Shown: positions 43,980 through 53,912, counted from the stretch's first letter. The stretch: 64,000 bases of DNA from Candidatus Kuenenia hertensis (GCA_021646465.1 SOET01000007.1:1-64000); one strand, 5' to 3'. Program-made: numbers and translations. Notes: generated from the letters alone by a model not told the origin.

Positions 43980-44037
43980 CTCTATTCAGCGTAATTCATA
44001 ACACACCCCTAAATCCCCTCTTGATAGAGGGGACTTA
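43980..44037. repeat. Half copy of the ACACACCCC element
   Basis: Shares CTATTCAGCGTAA, ATAACACACCCC and TAAATCCCCTCTTG with the full copy at 16450, then breaks off after GATAGAGGGGAC. It lies just after the RNA-ligase gene. Confidence 0.55.
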
Positions 44038-44092
44038 CCGTTTTCCACATTTTTTACCGTACACTGCGGGTAAAGTTTGTTAAATTAACCGC

Positions 44093-44170
44093 ATGATTAT
44101 ATGCGGTAAAGAATTTTCGTCAGAAGACACAGACATGATAAGGGCGATAATAGCAGAGGATCAAGTTTGA
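44093..44170 (+). pseudogene. Possible N-terminal remnant of a DUF4338/transposase-associated protein
   Basis: The 25-codon frame reads MIICGKEFSSEDTDMIRAI then IAEDQV and stops. The ICGxxFSxxxxxxIRxxIAE pattern resembles the start of DUF4338 proteins found in some transposons and defence loci. It adjoins a broken repeat element. It is too short for certainty. Confidence 0.35.
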
Positions 44171-44200
44171 TAAAGATTTTAAGGAGGTGTAAAATAAGCA

Positions 44201-44941
44201 ATGAAAAATGAAAATCTATTTGTTGGTACTAGCGGTTTTACCTATGACCACTGGGGTGGTGGGGTGTTCTATCCCGATGGGGTATCAAAGCACAAGTGGC
44301 TGGAATACTATGCACAGTTTTTTGACACTACCGAATTAAATGTTACTTTTTACCGGCTACCCTCCGAAAATGCCTTTGAGGGTTGGTACCGGAGAACACC
44401 ACAAAGGTTTTCATTTGCGGTAAAAGGCAGCCGATTTATTACTCATATAAAAAAACTCCATGAAATGGAAGAACCGCTGCAATTATTTATTGAAAGAGTT
44501 TCTCTGCTGAAGGAAAAAGTGTCCGTTGTATTGTGGCAACTGCCGCCTTCGTTTCATGTACATGTTGACAGGTTATCGTTCTTTGTGGCACTGCTTGGCA
44601 GATGGCGTTCTGTTATACAGGTCTTTGAGTTCCGGCATGAGAGCTGGTTTTGTGAGGATGTGTACCGGATACTGAAAAAATCGAATATGGCGGTCTGTCA
44701 GGCAGATTGGCCGGAGATTACAGTAAATGCCCCGATTACGGCAGATTTTGTTTATCTCAGGCGCCATGGGCCTGCCAAACAAATGTACAGGGGATGTTAT
44801 TCACATGCCGAATTACGCTCTGATGCAAAGAAAATTCAGTCCTTGTTGAAGGAAGGGAAGAGGGTGTATATCTATTTCAATAATGACGAGTCCGGTTATG
44901 CTGTAAAAAATGCCCTCGCGCTGAAAAAGATGCTGGTATAA
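44201..44941 (+). CDS. DUF72 family protein (YecE-like)
   Basis: 246 aa, with a good AAGGAGG site ten bases upstream. The start NLFVGTSGFTYDHW, TTELNVTFYRLPSENAFEGW and the C-terminal YIYFNNDESGYAVKNA are the signature of DUF72, a TIM-barrel fold of unknown function. The protein is complete. It is a common bacterial family without established biochemical role. Confidence 0.9.
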   Translation: MKNENLFVGTSGFTYDHWGGGVFYPDGVSKHKWLEYYAQFFDTTELNVTFYRLPSENAFEGWYRRTPQRFSFAVKGSRFITHIKKLHEMEEPLQLFIERVSLLKEKVSVVLWQLPPSFHVHVDRLSFFVALLGRWRSVIQVFEFRHESWFCEDVYRILKKSNMAVCQADWPEITVNAPITADFVYLRRHGPAKQMYRGCYSHAELRSDAKKIQSLLKEGKRVYIYFNNDESGYAVKNALALKKMLV

Positions 44942-45047
44942 AGGGAAACATATTTACCTTTCGGGCGGGCTAAGGGTGTGTTCCTGCATTTTTTCCCCTC
45001 TTGCCTCTCATGAAGTTTCTTTCATAGAAATCTTTATAGATAAAAAC

Positions 45048-45536
45048 TTAGTCAACTTTCCAAAATACAATATCGAATGCAGTGCGAACATCAAGAATTG
45101 GACACGCGTAAAAACAGTTGGTTCCTGTCCATAGATCTGTGTGCCCTGAAACATCTGAGAAGTTGGAGTGATAAAGCAATATCCCCGTTACAGATGGCAG
45201 AGTCGAGAAATTAAATTGTGATCCTGGTTGCTTTTTCATATTCCAGAATGGCTGATCAAACATCTCTTTATAGTATTCAAAAATAGTTTTAATTCTGACT
45301 ATTATATGATTTCCTGCTGAATTGGTATGCCCACCGTCCTGAATCCCATAGTGCCTGGGTATCTCATAGCTTCCCCCGATTCGATTGAAGGCCACCGACA
45401 TCCTGATAGCACAGGTGTTTTCGTAATTCTTTTTTTTGTAAAGATCTATAAAATCACCCTTGAGGGTAAGGATAAAGAGTTTTTCCCGATGTTCTATCGG
45501 ATAATTTGAACAAAGGTTTTTAAAGTTAAATTCCAT
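45048..45536 (-). CDS. Tae4-like peptidoglycan amidase
   Basis: 162 aa with an AAGGAGA site. The catalytic Cys lies in NTCAIRMSVAFN near residue 43, and the His in SGHTDLWTG near residue 133, the two landmark motifs of type VI secretion amidase effector 4 (a D,L-endopeptidase of the NlpC/P60-like fold). No signal peptide or fused delivery domain is seen. No Tai4-like immunity gene and no secretion-system gene lies nearby; the 306 bases upstream (45537-45843) hold nothing recognisable. It could be an orphan effector, an acquired gene, or an enzyme used in cell-wall turnover. Confidence 0.72.
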   Translation of the reverse strand: MEFNFKNLCSNYPIEHREKLFILTLKGDFIDLYKKKNYENTCAIRMSVAFNRIGGSYEIPRHYGIQDGGHTNSAGNHIIVRIKTIFEYYKEMFDQPFWNMKKQPGSQFNFSTLPSVTGILLYHSNFSDVSGHTDLWTGTNCFYACPILDVRTAFDIVFWKVD

Positions 45537-45843
45537 GATGTATTCTCCTTATTGCATTTTTTTAAAAATTGTGACCTTCAAAAGATTTGTTATGCAACTT
45601 GCAGCTTCAATTTGAAATACTAACTGTGCGGATTCTTTGGATGGCTTGAATAAGTATTGTAATGGTTAACATGGGCATGTTCAATGTAAACTTGTTATGA
45701 GAAGAGAAGAACTTATGACCATGAAACACTCTATACAATGAATTCTGATGTCCGATATTGACACATTAGGGTTTTGCTTATAAACAAAAGGTTAAGCGTT
45801 TTTTTGATAAAAAAATCCGTCTTTTAAACAGAAATTATAGCTA

Positions 45844-46224
45844 TTATGCTTCTTTATATTCCAGCTTTGGCGGCGAATCCAGGGTAAAAATAATAACTTT
45901 TTCTCCTGTTCTGGTGCTAATATCGGTATGTAAGCTTATTGTTTTTTGATTTATGATAGATTCTACAACAGTTTCTATAAGCGGACGTCCTTTTTCCAGT
46001 AATGCAATTCTCATCTGTTTTATCAATGTTCTTCCATTGGCAATGTCTCTGGGATTTGCAAGCTGGTATTCTGCTTTTGTAAGTACGCCTTTAAGTCTGA
46101 CTAAAACCAAATCATCAATAATATATGTTTTCGCTTCCAATGGTCCCCGTCCCATATATTCCTTTTCGAATTTAATAATTGCTTCGCTGATTTCAGCTTC
46201 TATTTGTCCTTTAGTTTTCTTCAT
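45844..46224 (-). CDS. DUF2294/MpsC-like protein
   Basis: 126 aa. The profile KTKGQIEAEISEAIIKFEKEYMGRGP, then DDLVLVRLKGVLTKAE and RTGEKVIIFTLD, matches DUF2294, a family including MpsC of Staphylococcus membrane-potential systems. It has no membrane segment and no partner gene of that system nearby. Function in this organism is unknown. Confidence 0.75.
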   Translation of the reverse strand: MKKTKGQIEAEISEAIIKFEKEYMGRGPLEAKTYIIDDLVLVRLKGVLTKAEYQLANPRDIANGRTLIKQMRIALLEKGRPLIETVVESIINQKTISLHTDISTRTGEKVIIFTLDSPPKLEYKEA

Positions 46225-46364
46225 GATACTTCTATATTAACAATAAAAATTTACAATTTTTAAACAAATCAGAGGTAACACCGTAGGCAACAATAAAGAA
46301 ATAATAAAACTAAGCAGAAAATATTTATGGTTTGTTATGATGCATAGAAGGACTGATTTGTGCC

Positions 46365-48686
46365 TTATTTAGTTGAAATGTTTGTTTCTTCTTCGTTTGT
46401 TGTTTCTTCACCGGCAATGGGCAGTTCTTTTGAAATGTAATCACAATCAGGATATTTGCTGCATCCGAAAAATATACCTCCTTTTTTTGAATAACGTTGT
46501 ATTAAGTCACCATCGCATCCTTCTCTCGGACATTTTACACCGGTAGGCAGTGATTTTATATTTCTGCATTTAGGATAGGCTGAACATCCCATAAATCTGC
46601 CTTTTTTGCTAAATCGAATTACCATCGGGCTGCCACATTTTTCACAAATTTCATTTGTTGGTTCAACCTTTGTAGTCTCGCCGGAGAGAGATTTTGTGTT
46701 TTTACAATCAGGATATGCTGAACAAGCCAGAAATTTCCCATGACGACTGGTTTTAATAATCATTGGGCTGCCACATTTTTCACATACCTGATCAGACGTT
46801 TCCGGAGGTGCGGCTTCTCCTTTTTCGTCTAATGGCATCGTGTTTTTGCATTTTGGAAATGCTGAACAACCGAGGAATTTTCCATGCCTTCCCCATCTGA
46901 TTACCATAGGGCTTCCACATATATTACAAACCTGGCTGCTTTCCTCCGGGGTACCTTTTACGCTTTTCATTTCGCCAGTAGCTTTTTCCAAATCCACTTT
47001 AAAAGGTTCATAAAACTCTTTCAGTACTGTCAGCCAATCAATTTTTTTATCTTCTATCTTATCAAGTTCGTCTTCCATATGTGACGTAAAATTTACATCC
47101 ATTATTTTTTGAAAGTGCTCTTCAAGCTTTTCGGTAACCAATATGCCTAATTCGGTTGCATAAAAAGCGCGTTTCTCCTGTTTCACATACCCACGATCCT
47201 GGATTGTTGAAATAATAGTAGCGTAGGTACTTGGCCTTCCTATTCCCATTTTTTCCAGAGTCTTTACCAGAGATGCCTCTGAATAGCGAGGAGGAGGCTG
47301 AGTAAAATGTTGTGTTGGCAAGAGTTGAATTAGTTCAAGTATTTGGTCTTTTTCTAACGGAGGCAGTATTTGCTCCTCCCGGTCAATTTCATGACCGGAA
47401 ATAAGTGTATGTCCGTCAAATATCAGTTCCCTGCCCTTGGTCTTAAAAATATATTGATCAGAGGTAATTTCTATATCAGTAATGGCATAAAGCGCTGGTT
47501 TTATTTGGCTGGCAACGAACCTTTTCCAGATGAGTTCATAGAGTTTATGCTGATCCTTTGTAAGAAACTGCTTTATGGAATCAGGGGTATACTCTACAAA
47601 TGTTGGCCTCACCGCTTCATGTGCGCCTTGTGTACCTTTTTTGTTTGAGGCATATACATTCGGTTTGTCCGGCAAATAGTTTTTCCCGTAGTTGTTTTCA
47701 ATAAACTCTCTGCATGAAGATAATGCCTGTCCGGAAACATGGAAAGAGTCGGTTCTCATATAAGTAATCAGCCCTGTTGGCCCATCTGCACCGACATCGA
47801 TACCTTCGTAAAGCTGCTGGGCAATCAACATGGTTTTTTTTGCGCTGAATTGCAAACGAGTGGAAGCCTGTTGTTGTAAAAGGCTTGTAGTGAATGGAGG
47901 TGGAGCATTGTTGCGTTTTGTTTGCTTTTTTACGTTTGTAATAACGAACGGCACATTTTGCAGTTTTTCAGTAATTTCCTTCGCCTGCTGCTCATTTTTA
48001 ATTTCTATATTTTTATCGTCAAATTTTTGCAGAATGGCTTTGAAAGGTTGTATGTCTCCAGATTCTTTATCCTCGGAAATGGTTTGTAATTCGGCGGTTA
48101 TTTTCCAATACTCCTGAGGTTTAAATCCGTTTATCTCTTTTTCGCGTTCTACGATAAGTTTGACAGCAACGGATTGGACACGGCCTGCACTTAATCTTTT
48201 AGAAATTTTTTTCCATAAGAGCGGGCTTATTTGATATCCAACAAGGCGGTCAAGTATTCTCCGTGCCTGCTGTGCATTCACTTTTGCCATATTAATTGGG
48301 CCGTAGTGCTGAAAGGCTTCCCGAATAGCGTCTTTTGTGATTTCATTAAAAGTGACCCGGCGTATTTTTTCTGATGGTATTTCCAGTGCTTTATATAAGT
48401 GCCATGCAATTGCTTCACCTTCGCGGTCAAGATCGGAAGCTAAATAAACAGTGCCGGCTTTCTTGGAATCGCTGATTAATTCCTCAATTAATTTTTTCCT
48501 CCCCGGTATTACTTTATATTCCGGAGTAAAGTTGTTTTCGATGTCTACGGATAGTTTTTTTGCGGGAAGGTCCCGAACGTGACCCATGGAGGATCGTACG
48601 AAGAAAGAAGAATCGAGAAACTTGCTTATGGTTTTAGCTTTTGCAGGCGATTCAACAATTACCAGGTTTTTTTTAGACTTGGCCAT
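46365..48686 (-). CDS. topA: DNA topoisomerase I
   Basis: 773 aa. The TOPRIM domain has VIVESPAKAKTI and ASDLDREGEAIAWHL, and the catalytic Tyr is in GLITYMRTDS near residue 310. The C-terminus has four topoisomerase zinc fingers of the CxxC-x(~17)-C type (CNICGSP, CEKCGSP twice, CPREGC). The number of fingers is typical for long bacterial TopA. It relaxes negative supercoils ahead of and behind replication and transcription. It is divergent from rpsT. Confidence 0.96.
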   Translation of the reverse strand: MAKSKKNLVIVESPAKAKTISKFLDSSFFVRSSMGHVRDLPAKKLSVDIENNFTPEYKVIPGRKKLIEELISDSKKAGTVYLASDLDREGEAIAWHLYKALEIPSEKIRRVTFNEITKDAIREAFQHYGPINMAKVNAQQARRILDRLVGYQISPLLWKKISKRLSAGRVQSVAVKLIVEREKEINGFKPQEYWKITAELQTISEDKESGDIQPFKAILQKFDDKNIEIKNEQQAKEITEKLQNVPFVITNVKKQTKRNNAPPPFTTSLLQQQASTRLQFSAKKTMLIAQQLYEGIDVGADGPTGLITYMRTDSFHVSGQALSSCREFIENNYGKNYLPDKPNVYASNKKGTQGAHEAVRPTFVEYTPDSIKQFLTKDQHKLYELIWKRFVASQIKPALYAITDIEITSDQYIFKTKGRELIFDGHTLISGHEIDREEQILPPLEKDQILELIQLLPTQHFTQPPPRYSEASLVKTLEKMGIGRPSTYATIISTIQDRGYVKQEKRAFYATELGILVTEKLEEHFQKIMDVNFTSHMEDELDKIEDKKIDWLTVLKEFYEPFKVDLEKATGEMKSVKGTPEESSQVCNICGSPMVIRWGRHGKFLGCSAFPKCKNTMPLDEKGEAAPPETSDQVCEKCGSPMIIKTSRHGKFLACSAYPDCKNTKSLSGETTKVEPTNEICEKCGSPMVIRFSKKGRFMGCSAYPKCRNIKSLPTGVKCPREGCDGDLIQRYSKKGGIFFGCSKYPDCDYISKELPIAGEETTNEEETNISTK

Positions 48687-48980
48687 TTGGGTACCTCAGA
48701 AAATCAGAAAATAAGAAAAATATAAACAGGAGGGACAATGAGTGTCAAGATATTTTTCATTATCAGTGCTTTACCGTTTTATTTACTACTAAAAATTCAC
48801 CGTACAATGCATGCATAAACTAATGGACAAAAACATACCGTAATTCTTTATTAAAAATATCATAAGTTTTCCTGTTGACATTATGTTGTGCGTTGCATAA
48901 AGTATATGCTTTCCGAACTTTCTTTAAAAGAATTATTTTTTCTATATTTATTAGAGTATTTTAAGAATGGAGAAGATGTA

Positions 48981-49256
48981 ATGCCAACAACAAACTCTGC
49001 AAAAAAGAGTCTCAGACAAGACGCAAAACGTAATATGGTAAATAAATCAAGAAAAACTGCGTTAAAGACCCAGGTAAAAAAGTTTTTAACGGCAATACAA
49101 AACAAAGATGTTCAGGCTGCAGAAACTGAATATCGTTTAACCGTTAAAAAAATGGACAAAGGCGCTGCAAAAGGCATTTTACATAAGAAAAATGCGAGCA
49201 GAAAAAAGTCCCGTTATGCGAAAAAACTATACGATTTGAAAACATCAGTAAAATAA
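48981..49256 (+). CDS. rpsT: 30S ribosomal protein S20
   Basis: 91 aa from the ATG at 48981 (MPTTNSAKKSLRQDAKRN), chosen by family N-terminus and the GGAGAAG site before it; the frame is open further upstream. Lys/Arg-rich and helical. GAAKGILHKKNASRKKSR is the conserved C-terminal segment. It binds 16S rRNA in the body of the small subunit. Convergent with the deacetylase-family gene (10 bases between stops). Confidence 0.95.
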   Translation: MPTTNSAKKSLRQDAKRNMVNKSRKTALKTQVKKFLTAIQNKDVQAAETEYRLTVKKMDKGAAKGILHKKNASRKKSRYAKKLYDLKTSVK

Positions 49257-49266
49257 AGGAAGTTGA

Positions 49267-50208
49267 TCAGGATTTCATTTTTAGTAATCCTTTGAGGTGG
49301 GCTTCAACGCATAAGGGAATATCAGTTAGGTTATATCCTCCTTCTAAACAGGATAACAACATACCATCACAGTGTTTCTCCGCTGCTTCCATAACGATTT
49401 GTGTTAAAGTGTGAAAATCTTCTATTTTAAGATTTAAACCGCCTATCGGATCTCTTTTATACGTGTCGAAACCTGAAGAGAGAATAATGAATTCCGGTGC
49501 AAATTTATTTACGCTGCCGGATATTATCTCAGAAAACAATTCTATGTACTTTTCAGGCTTTGTATCTAAAGGCAGTGGTATATTGATATTAAATCCTTTT
49601 CCTTCCCCGTCACCTTTTTCATCTTTTGCTCCCGTACCAGGATAGAACGGATAGCGATGCATTGAAAAGTACATTACCGTCGGATCATCATAAAATGCAT
49701 CCTGAGTACCATTCCCATGATGAACATCCCAGTCTATGATAAGAATCCTTTCCCGTTTGTAATTCGTCTGTATGTATTTTGCAGCAATAGCAACATTGTT
49801 AAAAAGGCAGAATCCCATGCCCCTTTTAGGTGTAGCATGGTGCCCGGGCGGACGCACAAGGCAAAAAGCGTTTTTCACCGTTCCTTCCATAATCAAATCT
49901 ATCGCCGTTAAAGCTGCTCCCGCTGAATAGAGTGCAACATTGTATGAAGCGTCTGATACAGCAGTATCCCCATCTAACCAGCCACCACCGGAATCTGCAA
50001 TTTGTTTAATAGTCTGGATGTATGTTTTAGGGTGAATAAGGCTTATTTCTTCCTGAGATGCCGCACGAGGTTTTTTTATCGTTAAAAGATTCAAAAAACT
50101 ATTAGATTCCAGATATCTAATGGTATTTTCTACTCTCCTGGCATTTTCAGGGTGTCCTATTCCAGTGTTATGTTCCAGATAAATATTGTCATATATCAGT
50201 AGTGTCAT
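49267..50208 (-). CDS. Histone deacetylase-family (AcuC/acetylpolyamine-type) amidohydrolase
   Basis: 313 aa. The zinc and catalytic motifs RPPGHHATP, FCLFNNVAIA, IDWDVHHGNGTQ and LSSGFDTYKRDP are complete. Bacterial members deacetylate acetylpolyamines or acetyl-CoA synthetase. The final GGYNL segment is the family's conserved C-terminal Gly-Gly-Tyr. No linked acetyltransferase gene points to a substrate. Confidence 0.92.
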   Translation of the reverse strand: MTLLIYDNIYLEHNTGIGHPENARRVENTIRYLESNSFLNLLTIKKPRAASQEEISLIHPKTYIQTIKQIADSGGGWLDGDTAVSDASYNVALYSAGAALTAIDLIMEGTVKNAFCLVRPPGHHATPKRGMGFCLFNNVAIAAKYIQTNYKRERILIIDWDVHHGNGTQDAFYDDPTVMYFSMHRYPFYPGTGAKDEKGDGEGKGFNINIPLPLDTKPEKYIELFSEIISGSVNKFAPEFIILSSGFDTYKRDPIGGLNLKIEDFHTLTQIVMEAAEKHCDGMLLSCLEGGYNLTDIPLCVEAHLKGLLKMKS

Positions 50209-50457
50209 AAATTTTTAATTTTATGAATAAAAAATCTCTTTTCAAACTCGTATATAATTTTATCGTAATAACAAAACCAAAATTCATAGTATCAAAAATG
50301 ACAGTAACCCATCATATAAAAAGCACATAAACAAGGCAAGTTTTACTTGAAATTGCGATTTAAATTTGTTATTTTTAGCCGCTGGCAAAACGATACTTAA
50401 CTTAATGAAAAATACGCACTTAATATTTTTATATTAAACTGGAGGCTTTCTAAAAGA

Positions 50458-52518
50458 ATGAGAAATTTTCTATTAAATCTATTAGAACGGTTTGAAACAA
50501 CTGTACACAAATTTAATGGAAATGGAAACGGCAACGGGAAATACCCTATTCCCGAACTGCTTAAGCATGACTTGAATTTGGAAAATACTTACTCCAGAAC
50601 AAGTATTACCTCTACACAAAAAACAGAAAATCCTTTGGATGAATCGGTAAACAGGGCACAACATTATCTGATTAATCAGCAGGACTTGACGGATGGTCAC
50701 TGGGTGGGAATTTTAGAGGCAGATACTACATTAACGTCCGATTACATTATGCTGATGCATTTTCTGAATAAGGTGAACAATGAAAAACAAAGAAAAGCGG
50801 TAAAATTTCTCCTTGAACATCAGTTAACAGACGGAGGATGGAACATTTATTATGGTGGAGCAAGCGAGATTAGTGCCTCGGTAAAAGCGTATTTTGCGCT
50901 AAAATTAGCGGGATATTCTGAAAATGAATCATTTATGAAAAATGCAAAGGACTGCATACTTGGCATGGGTGGGATTATGAATGCTAATTGTTTTACAAAA
51001 ATCTATCTTGCCATGTTTGGGCAAGTTGATTGGCAGGCAGTACCTGCTGTTCCGGTAGAAATGATACTGTTTCCGGCAGGATTTTATTTCAGTATTTATG
51101 AAATATCATACTGGTCAAGATGTATTGTCGTCCCTCTTTCCATTGCCATTGCCAAAAAACCGCATGTTCCGGTTGGCGATGATTTGCTGAAGGAATTGTA
51201 TCTTGTTCCACGGGAGGACGTAGTATACCGGATCGAAAGGGAGCAGGATGGATTTTGCTGGCGTAATTTTTTTATTGATGCGGATAGTGTATTCCGTCGG
51301 TATGAACAACATCCCATTAAGTTCATCAGAAGAATTGCAATGAAGATGGCTGAGAAATGGATGCTTAATCATATGGAAAAATCGGGGGGTTTAGGAGCTA
51401 TTTGGCCGGCAATGATTAATTCTATCTTTGCCATGAAGTGTCTCGGCTATCCGGATAATCATCCGACTTTGGTTGCGCAGTTGAAAGAAGTGGAAGCGCT
51501 GATTGTTCATGAAGGAGACAAACTTTATTTACAACCATGTGTATCTCCCGTATGGGATACCGCATGGTCTGTTATTGCGTTGAATGATTCAGGCATTCCA
51601 GGGTCTCACCCTGTTCTTCAAAAAGCGGGTCAATGGCTGTTGGATAAAGAAGTTAGGAATTTTGGCGATTGGAAGTTGAAGTGCAAAGTAGAGGAACCCA
51701 GCGGATGGTATTTTCAATATGCGAATGAGTTTTATCCTGACACTGATGATACCGGTGCAGTGCTGATGGCATTGCAAAGGATCTCTATGCCAGAGGATGC
51801 TCATAAAGAAAAAACACTTTTACGTGCCTTGCGATGGTTGCAGGCTATGCAATGTGATGACGGTGGGTGGGGGGCATTTGACCGCAATAATAATAAAACA
51901 ATACTGAATCATATTCCCTTTGCTGATTTTAACGCCCTTCTTGACCCAAGCACAAGTGATGTGACAGGCAGATGTGTCGAGTTTTTTGGCCGTATAGGAT
52001 TTAATAAGACATATTCAAATATCAAAAAGGCAATCGAATTTCTGAAAAAAGAACAAGAGGAAGATGGTTCATGGTTTGGGCGCTGGGGTTCAAATTATAT
52101 TTATGGGACATGGTCTGTCCTCTCAGGGCTTGTAGCGGTTGGTGAAGATATTGACAAAGCATATATCAGAAAAGCAGTCGGGTGGCTGAAAAATATTCAG
52201 AATTCAGATGGAGGCTGGGGAGAAACGATAAAATCTTATGAAGACCCGGCATTAAAAGGAATCGGCAAAAGTACGCCATCTCAAACAGCATGGGCATTAC
52301 TGGCCTTGATTGCCACCGGTGAAATAAAATCTTCGTCAGTAGAAAGAGGAATAGATTTTCTTTTGACAACGCAAAAAGAAGACGGCAGTTGGGATGAAAT
52401 AGAATTTACCGCAACTGGTTTCCCCAAAGTTTTTTATTTGAAATATCACATGTATCGTAACTATTTTCCGCTAATGGCACTGGGAAGATATCGCCACTTT
52501 ATGAAAAAAGAGCAATAG
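50458..52518 (+). CDS. shc: Squalene-hopene cyclase
   Basis: 686 aa. Repeated QW motifs (GHWVGILE, GGWNIYYGG, GGWGAFDRN, GSWFGRWG, GGWGETI, GSWDEIE) are spread along the protein. The catalytic acid motif is PDTDDTGAV near residue 425, the DxDD that protonates squalene. It converts squalene to hopene at the cytoplasmic membrane. A GGAGG site lies about 12 bases before the start. The hpnH gene faces it tail to tail. Length is slightly above the 630-660 aa common range, from an extra N-terminal segment of about 40 residues rich in Asn and Gly. Confidence 0.95.
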   Translation: MRNFLLNLLERFETTVHKFNGNGNGNGKYPIPELLKHDLNLENTYSRTSITSTQKTENPLDESVNRAQHYLINQQDLTDGHWVGILEADTTLTSDYIMLMHFLNKVNNEKQRKAVKFLLEHQLTDGGWNIYYGGASEISASVKAYFALKLAGYSENESFMKNAKDCILGMGGIMNANCFTKIYLAMFGQVDWQAVPAVPVEMILFPAGFYFSIYEISYWSRCIVVPLSIAIAKKPHVPVGDDLLKELYLVPREDVVYRIEREQDGFCWRNFFIDADSVFRRYEQHPIKFIRRIAMKMAEKWMLNHMEKSGGLGAIWPAMINSIFAMKCLGYPDNHPTLVAQLKEVEALIVHEGDKLYLQPCVSPVWDTAWSVIALNDSGIPGSHPVLQKAGQWLLDKEVRNFGDWKLKCKVEEPSGWYFQYANEFYPDTDDTGAVLMALQRISMPEDAHKEKTLLRALRWLQAMQCDDGGWGAFDRNNNKTILNHIPFADFNALLDPSTSDVTGRCVEFFGRIGFNKTYSNIKKAIEFLKKEQEEDGSWFGRWGSNYIYGTWSVLSGLVAVGEDIDKAYIRKAVGWLKNIQNSDGGWGETIKSYEDPALKGIGKSTPSQTAWALLALIATGEIKSSSVERGIDFLLTTQKEDGSWDEIEFTATGFPKVFYLKYHMYRNYFPLMALGRYRHFMKKEQ

Positions 52519-52607
52519 TTTCGTTCAAAGATTTTACAATTTACGGTGGAAAAGCAGAGATGATACATATCTGTAAAGCAGATTATCAGGTAATACTTTG
52601 GTTTTTG

Positions 52608-53603
52608 TTAGCTGAAACTCCACTTCGCCATTTCATAAAGATCTGACAATCGTTTTCCTCCTTCAAGTACCACCGTCGGTTCGAAACCGCAATGCATCAT
52701 ACAATTTTTACAGCGCGGATCCCTCCCCTCCTGATATTTTTCCCAATCTGTCTGCTTCATACATTCATCAAACGTTTTATAATGCGTGTTGGTAATAAGG
52801 TAACAGGGGCTCTTCCATCCCAAATAATTTCGTGTAGGATTTCCCCATGGGGTACATTTCAAGGTTCTTTCTCCTTTTAAAAATTTTAAATAGAGAGGAG
52901 AATTTAATATTTTGTATTTTTTGGACATGCCATAAATAAACCCAAACCTTTCCTCTATTTCCTTTTGACAAAGAAAAATTTCATTTTCATTGTGTTCAAA
53001 TCCGAAACCGGGAGAAACCAACATCCCGTTAACGCCAAGTCCTTCCAAAAAAGAAAATAATTCCTTAATTTCTTTCTCGCTGGTATTTTTATAGATTGTA
53101 GTGTTTGTACAGACATTAAACCCTGCTTTTTTTGCTTCCCTGATAGCATTTGTCGCACGGTCGAATATTCCTTTGCCTGCAATTTTGTCGTGCGTTTCCG
53201 CAAGCCCGTCTATGTGGACATTAATATTGAGATATTTGTTCGGTTTCAGTTTTTTTAAAGCATCTGCCAGCAATATTCCGTTGGTGCATAAGTAGATATG
53301 CCGCTTCTTCTTTATTATTCCAAAAATGATTTTGTCTATTTCCGGATGCATGAGTGGTTCTCCCCCTGTTACCGTAACAACAGGCGTTGGGCACTCATGA
53401 ATTGCCTGCATACACTCTTCAACGCTTAACATTTCACGCATGGTATCATGGTACTCCAGAATACGTCCGCATCCTTCGCAGGCAAGATTACAAAGGTGGG
53501 TTACTTCTAACATTAATACAAGGGGGAATCTTTTTCTAAAGAACAACTTGTTTTTGATTAAATATTTTGCTAAAGAAAAACTCAATGCCGGAGAAACCCT
53601 CAT
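52608..53603 (-). CDS. hpnH: HpnH, adenosyl-hopene-forming radical SAM enzyme
   Basis: 331 aa. The radical-SAM cluster motif is CNLACEGC (CxxxCxxC) near residues 37-44, with VTVTGGEPLMHP as the SAM-binding GGE motif. The C-terminal Cys-rich tail has CKNCMMHCGFEP as in HpnH. It joins the 5'-deoxyadenosyl group of SAM to diploptene, the first step to bacteriohopanepolyols. It lies next to shc in convergent orientation, so the two are transcribed from separate promoters. Confidence 0.95.
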   Translation of the reverse strand: MRVSPALSFSLAKYLIKNKLFFRKRFPLVLMLEVTHLCNLACEGCGRILEYHDTMREMLSVEECMQAIHECPTPVVTVTGGEPLMHPEIDKIIFGIIKKKRHIYLCTNGILLADALKKLKPNKYLNINVHIDGLAETHDKIAGKGIFDRATNAIREAKKAGFNVCTNTTIYKNTSEKEIKELFSFLEGLGVNGMLVSPGFGFEHNENEIFLCQKEIEERFGFIYGMSKKYKILNSPLYLKFLKGERTLKCTPWGNPTRNYLGWKSPCYLITNTHYKTFDECMKQTDWEKYQEGRDPRCKNCMMHCGFEPTVVLEGGKRLSDLYEMAKWSFS

Positions 53604-53832
53604 TATTACTTGTGCTCCATTCCTTACAAAATTTTAAAAAGGTATGCCATTCAGGTAAAAATCGTAAGCAAAAATGCTATATTAATCACGGTATACTGTC
53701 AAGTTTTATTTAATTCGCAAAAACAGCGCCAATGGGCTGTATTTGCCTGATTTAATGCAGTATTGAGAGGAACAAAAACAGTAGTCTCTGATTATTTTCT
53801 ATTTGACTTTTTAATGTATTATGCTATATTTA

Positions 53833-53912
53833 CCCCACCAAGGGCAAACCAACCGTGAGGTCGGGGCGCAAAGCCATGGGTCTTCTTTTAGAAGAATGCC
53901 AGGTTGCCGCCA
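53833..53912 (+). ncRNA. Cyclic di-GMP-I (GEMM-I) riboswitch
   Basis: The conserved core reads AGGGCAAACC, then GGGGCGCAAAGCC, then a variable hairpin GGGTCTTC/GAAGAATGCC and a closing AGGTTGCCGCC. These match the GEMM-I elements: GCAAACC, tetraloop GTGA, CGCAAAGCC, and the downstream tetraloop-receptor arm. A terminator follows at 53985-54022, and a YjfB-like peptide gene starts at 54076. The segment AAGTATT (53971) can pair with AATACTT (54001), which overlaps the terminator stem. The element could therefore switch between terminator and antiterminator on binding c-di-GMP. The gene-free stretch before it (53604-53832) shows nothing else. Confidence 0.9.
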
